Shown: positions 8,089 to 11,929 of the stretch, in pieces
Layout of the letters: every line of letters starts with the position of its first letter
How positions within the stretch are numbered: position 1 is the first letter of the stretch
DNA from: Terana coerulea
Lineage: Eukaryota; Basidiomycota; Agaricomycetes; Polyporales; Phanerochaetaceae
Assembly (NCBI GenBank): GCA_024811115.1
Contig: JAKOGH010000233.1
Span: 1-11,929 of the forward strand
Length of the DNA stretch: 11,929 nt
Reading direction: 5' to 3'
Made by a program: the position numbers and the translations under genes
The notes under the pieces: model-generated
Seen by the model: the letters and a program-made list of their open reading frames with translations, nothing else
What the model was told of the DNA's origin: nothing
Databases searched by the model: none

Positions 8089-10111
8089 CTAACGACGGCT
8101 CAAACTACTCTTCTCCCTGAGTTTCTCGCCGTAGAACCACAGCCAGATAGGGAACGGGATGCCCAGCAGGATACACAACCCTGCCAGCAGCGAGTTTCCG
8201 CCGCCGTACCCCAAGGCTTTGAACATCTGCTGGCCAAAGAGGGGGAAGGCAAACCCGAGCAGGGAGCGCAGCACGGCGGCGGCGGCGAGCGCGGACGCCG
8301 CGAACTCGAAGGTGTCGGCGAGGTAGAGCAAGCATGGCAAGCTGACGATACCAATATAAACACGGTTAGGATGGAGCCATAAAGATGGATGAACGACTTA
8401 CAAAGCGATCATTTGGCCAAAGGTGAATATGGCGGATCCGATGATAGGCATGATCCAGTGAGCATGGGCTTGTGCGGACCATCCGTACCAACTAGTGAGA
8501 CAGTCATTAGCGTAGCGTATAGTGGCGCACACAAGAAGTTCAACACTCACAAGAGTCCAATGGGCACGATGATAGACCCCAGCACGACGCTGGGCAGACG
8601 GTACTCAGGTTTACCCTGTCCGCCGTATTTCTGCGACAGCTGCCATGTAGCTCAGGGTCAGCGTCGTTCGTGAAGCAATGGGTGCACTCACAGCATGATA
8701 CATTTTGTCAGCCAGATAACCGCCGGATATGTTACCGATGATGAAGCCAAGGCCGAGGCCGATGTAGCAGAGACCGGTGATCCCGAGCGAGAAGTGGTAC
8801 ACGTTGGTGAACAGGCCTGAAGAACGAATATTCGATGTAATCCCGGCTTGAGAGACGTGAAACTTACCGGGGAATGTGACGAACATGAGGTACAAGATGC
8901 CTAAGAAAGCCAGTCAAAACAAGTTCATCCAGGATGTACGGGCACACAGTGCATACCATACATGCTGGTGTATTCAACGTCAGCCCAGTACGCAGCACAA
9001 CAGAGAATGAAGGACGCACAACGCCATGTACACACTCAACACAAAGCACACGAGGCTCTGCGTCAACAGCACAAACGGCCGCGCGAGGCTCGCGCACGAA
9101 CCCCACATATCGTCCCGCCGCGGGTTCGGCGCGTCGGGGTACAGCCGCTGCCGCACGACCGGCGCGTACGTCTCGCGGAACAGCAGCACGCCGACGCCGG
9201 CCGCGACGCCGGAGAGGCCCGCGATGAGGATGAACGTCCACTTGAAGCCGATCGTCTCCGCCATGAAGCCGCCCGCGATGGGGCCGACGGCGGGCCCGAC
9301 GAGCGGCCCGAGGCTGAAGACGGCCATCGCCATCCCGCGCTCGCGCGGCAGGAAGAGGTCGCTGACGACGCCGCCGCCGCACGCGATGCCCGAGCTGCCC
9401 CAGAAGCCCGCTGCGGTGCGTCAGCTCTGTTCGCGCGCGGGGGGCGGCGGGAGGGGCGTACCGATGAAGCGCATGCCGATCAGGGTCCCCGTGTTGGGCG
9501 AGTACGCGCAGGCGATGTTGAACACCAGCGAGAAAATATTGCAGATGTGAAGCACCTAACATTTGCTCTGTCAAGGTTACACTTGGGGGCGAGATCAAGA
9601 GTGCACGCACCCAAGTTCGCCCGTAGATCTCTGACAGAGGCGCGAGGATGAGAGGCCCAAAGGCGAAGGAAAGCAGGAATATGCTCAGAACCATGGCGAC
9701 GAGCGTCGAGTTGGTGATATCGTAGTGCCGCGCAATCTGCGTCAGCGCAGGAGACATGATCGAGCTCGCCAGCGGCGGCACGAACGTGTACAGCGCGACC
9801 TGCCCACACAGAACGGTCAATGCGCCGCCGCCATCGAGCACACAGTGGCGGGCACGCACCACGATGATCATGCGCCACTTCTTGCCCAGCGACCAGTTCA
9901 TGGGGTGCCGTGGGTCGTCCTCCCAGGCGGGCTCGCCGCCCTCGCGTGCGACCTCGTCGACGCCGATGCTGAAGTCCGACGCCTTGGGCCGCACGCCGAC
10001 GGCGAGCGTCGCGGCGCCCTTCTCCTCCTTGCTCAGGCTCGCGTCCTGCGCATTGTCGAAGGACGCGGCGTTGCGGAGCACGACGATCTCAGGGGTCTGT
10101 GGCGTAGACAT
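8089..10111 (-). CDS. MFS transporter, DHA1 drug:H+ antiporter type, 10 exons
   Basis: A 12-helix plasma-membrane or vesicular pump expected to export small molecules by proton antiport; probably product efflux or self-resistance. Exons: 10111-9860, 9799-9611, 9555-9462, 9410-9020, 8964-8957, 8900-8868, 8816-8692, 8639-8551, 8491-8402, 8341-8089, giving 507 aa, normal for the family. The acidic cytosolic N-terminus ends in DDPRHPMNWSLGKKW (65-79), a hallmark of fungal DHA1 proteins. Motif A is LSEIYGR (139-145); the antiporter motif C region is SLGPLVGPAVGPIAGGF (211-227). The C-terminal half has FGQQMF and GIPFPIWLWFYGE, again family-typical. Exon 5 is only 8 nt. The exon 4 donor at 9019 (GTGCGT) was chosen over an in-frame-breaking one because it gives VYMAFMYGILYL. 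The start at 10111 opens the only long frame leading into PMNW. It is in tandem with P450-2 across a 2.2 kb spacer holding two MITE-like elements. Confidence 0.93.
8957..8964 (-). other. 8-nt microexon of the MFS transporter
   Basis: The exon reads CATGTATG between a 55-nt intron (8965-9019, GTGCGT..CCAG, branch GCTGAC) and a 56-nt intron (8901-8956, GTATGC..TTAG). It completes Phe309 and encodes Met310, Tyr311 and one base of Gly312, giving the MYG motif that DHA1 proteins show at the start of this helix. Confidence 0.75.
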
Positions 10112-11929
10112 GCTCGTGCCCTCGTACGCAGTACTCGCTAATCGCTGGTACTCACTTGCGAAGTGGGTGTGGCGGGCGGCTACGCCAGGAACCTTGAGGG
10201 AGCGAGCGGAGGGGCCGAGAGCCCCGCATGACTAGCAGGATTACTCGTCGAAGCGTCCGGGAGTGCAATTGGGGGCGTCGCGCTGCTGCGGGAGCGGAGC
10301 GGGTTTGTTGCTGCGAACACAGCGAATGCGATTGCGAGCGAGGGCGGAGCGCGCGCACTCGGCGCTGCAGCTGAAGCCTAGTCGCGGAGCCCCTGGTACC
10401 CTGCACGCGAACTTTGGTGAACCCGTGGCCAAGGCAGGCGCATCAGACGCAATCTCTAATTCCGAAAGGCAGTCGTGGCAATCAAGTGCAGAGGCGCGTC
10501 GGGCGGGGTCAGACGCTGCCTTCGCGTACGAGGGCGCCACCGGACGGGTACAGATTGGGTACAGATCCAGGGTACTCCTTCCACCGACAAGGCACGGCGA
10601 CGTGGAGGGCCCGACCGCTTGCGAGGTGCAAACGAACATTCGGACGTCGTTGCGCAAATTCGGTTAGGTGGCACGGCCCATGTGCACGCTCCCGACGCAG
10701 CGTCTGGCGCGGGGCGCAGGCGTAGGGCAATGCAGCAATTAATGGGCATCAAAGCATTGCTGTCGCTCCGCCTCGAGCGACAGAAGCATCATCGCCGGGG
10801 GCCGCTTCTCGAAGCAGCGAAATGAGCGCGTGCCGCCGGGTGGAAGCTAGTTCGTCAGGGCTGCGTGGCTTACGTAGGCGCATCGGAGGGCGAAGCACTG
10901 CGTGGTCATTAACGTCGAAGATGCATCGCGCGTCGGGCAGGGACGACCTGCCCGCGCGAAGCCACAGAGCAGCGATAGTGCAGCACCGTGCGAAGTGCGC
11001 AAGCTCCCAGGGTCACTAGAGTTGACGAGCGCAGTGGCGGGAGCTGCGGCCGATCGTCGGCAAAATAGGCGTTAGGAGCGTACAGCTGTCGCGAAAATCA
11101 GTGCGCGGCTTACCTCAAGAGGTTAATCCGTGTCTGGGCGTTTCAAACACACAACGTCGCGCCCCGAGCAGCATCAACGGGCATTTGCGAGGTGCGATGC
11201 TGGCATCCCGGTTTCGATAGGAGGGTCCTCTCCACGTTCAACCTTGGCAATTTCTGGGAATGATGAGCTGGCGGCTGGCCGATTGTCGTCGTGATGGCAG
11301 GCCAGCAAGCAGCAGCCCGCCGCGCAGCCCACTCCCTATATTTGATGGGATGTTACGGCATACCAAGCCAACGAGGGCTTGCACATCGTGGTGCACGCTT
11401 GTCAGTAACCCTCATTGATTATCGTTCGAGCGTCATCCGCCTGCGTCTCCGACGCGGCGGTAATATTACCATGGACTCGAGCGGAGATCGTGAGCAGACG
11501 GGGCTCGAGACCCCCGCTGCCAATTGCTTCAGGCTGAGCAATCCGCGACACCCTCCGCGTCTCCTACAATCTTAGAAGGTGTGGTCAACGCCGTGCACAT
11601 AGATAAGAACAACGCACCAGACCCTCACCGACCGACCGTGACGGTATCCCACCAGACGCCGGCAAAGCGGTCGGAAATCCGGGTTCGATGTGGATGATGG
11701 TGGTGGTCCACTTGCAGGGTCGACGGCACGCCAAGCACCCGCCCGTGGCTCGCTTGCGTCGAGTCACCACGCGCCTTCTGCCGCGGATCATGCCGCGGCC
11801 GGTCCCAGTCCTTGTGGCGCTCTCCCCGTGCCTGGGCGCCTGCCCGCCCGCGTGCTTTGCTTCCGCGACGGTCCCACGGTCGCAAGCGGGGTCGCCCACC
11901 TCTAATGCTTATCAATGTCTCAGATGCGG
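10112..11929. other. Large region without a supported gene
   Basis: The first part must hold the promoter and 5' UTR of the MFS gene, but no clear TATA box is visible. Open frames up to about 134 aa (10263-10667, +) exist on both strands with biased composition and no recognisable motif. Local structures are a hairpin with a 7-bp perfect core (10935-10941 with 10947-10953), a 12-bp palindrome (11459-11470) and a sequence at 11081-11100 resembling one end of the 217-bp element. No convincing tRNA, rRNA or transposon. Confidence 0.5.
10935..10953. repeat. GC-rich hairpin
   Basis: GGGCAGG pairs with CCTGCCC across a 5-nt loop (GACGA), and flanking GCG/CGC bases extend the stem past a one-base bulge. 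It is in intergenic DNA and its role, if any, is unknown. Confidence 0.4.

Noticed and set aside
8962..9651. Long plus-strand frame of 229 residues opposite the MFS gene
   Set aside because: It is a mirror of a GC-rich coding exon and runs across real introns; its product is low-complexity Ala/Arg/Asp.
10103..10162. GTGAGT just upstream of the MFS start, as donor of an intron spanning the ATG
   Set aside because: Joining it to the CACAG inside codons 4-5 puts the upstream sequence in the wrong frame; the simple ATG at 10111 explains the protein.
11459..11470. TAATATTAC, the nonanucleotide of circular ssDNA virus replication origins, inside a 12-bp palindrome
   Set aside because: The flanks do not form the required longer stem, there are no iterons and no replication-protein gene nearby; a chance match is more likely.
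11456..11521. tRNA-like fold with a possible T-arm (gggGCTCGAGACCC) and partly pairing ends
   Set aside because: Too short at 66 nt, no D-arm or A-box, and imperfect acceptor pairing.
11585..11899. Minus-strand frame with RKRATGGCLACRRPCK, reminiscent of a Zn2Cys6 DNA-binding domain
   Set aside because: The six-cysteine spacing is absent and there is no supporting gene structure.

Overview
The window looks like nuclear DNA of a filamentous basidiomycete, probably an Agaricomycete. Four genes are recognisable. Each is GC-rich and cut by many short introns of about 45-75 nt, with GT..AG ends and CTNAY-like branch points. The four proteins are all tailoring or transport types: two cytochrome P450s, a SAM-dependent methyltransferase and an MFS multidrug-type transporter. 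All exon structures were deduced by hand from splice signals, reading phase and conserved motifs.

Layout: 1-816 (+) is the 3' part of a P450 (P450-1), cut by the window edge. 817-2182 is a spacer between convergent genes. 2183-3434 (-) is an 8-exon class I methyltransferase of 289 aa. 3435-3785 is a short spacer holding its promoter. 3786-5876 (-) is a second, apparently complete P450 (P450-2) with 11 exons and 500-507 aa. 5877-8088 is a 2.2 kb spacer holding two fold-back elements with terminal inverted repeats and TA flanks (6532-7171 and 7745-7961), plus a possible relic of a transporter gene between them. 8089-10111 (-) is a 10-exon, 507-aa MFS transporter. 10112-11929 has no gene I can support.

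Together the genes resemble part of a secondary-metabolite cluster: two P450s would oxidise a scaffold, the methyltransferase would methylate it (a hydroxyl or carboxyl is one possibility), and the MFS pump would export the product or give self-protection. The transporter, P450-2 and methyltransferase lie in tandem on the minus strand, and P450-1 converges on the methyltransferase. No scaffold-forming enzyme (terpene synthase, PKS, NRPS) and no pathway transcription factor is visible, so the cluster reading is inference from context.

The most notable details are very small exons (8, 14 and 18 nt), two of which encode catalytic or cofactor-binding motifs; a probable GC-AG intron in the methyltransferase; an abnormal N-terminal hinge in P450-2; and intron positions shared by the two P450s.
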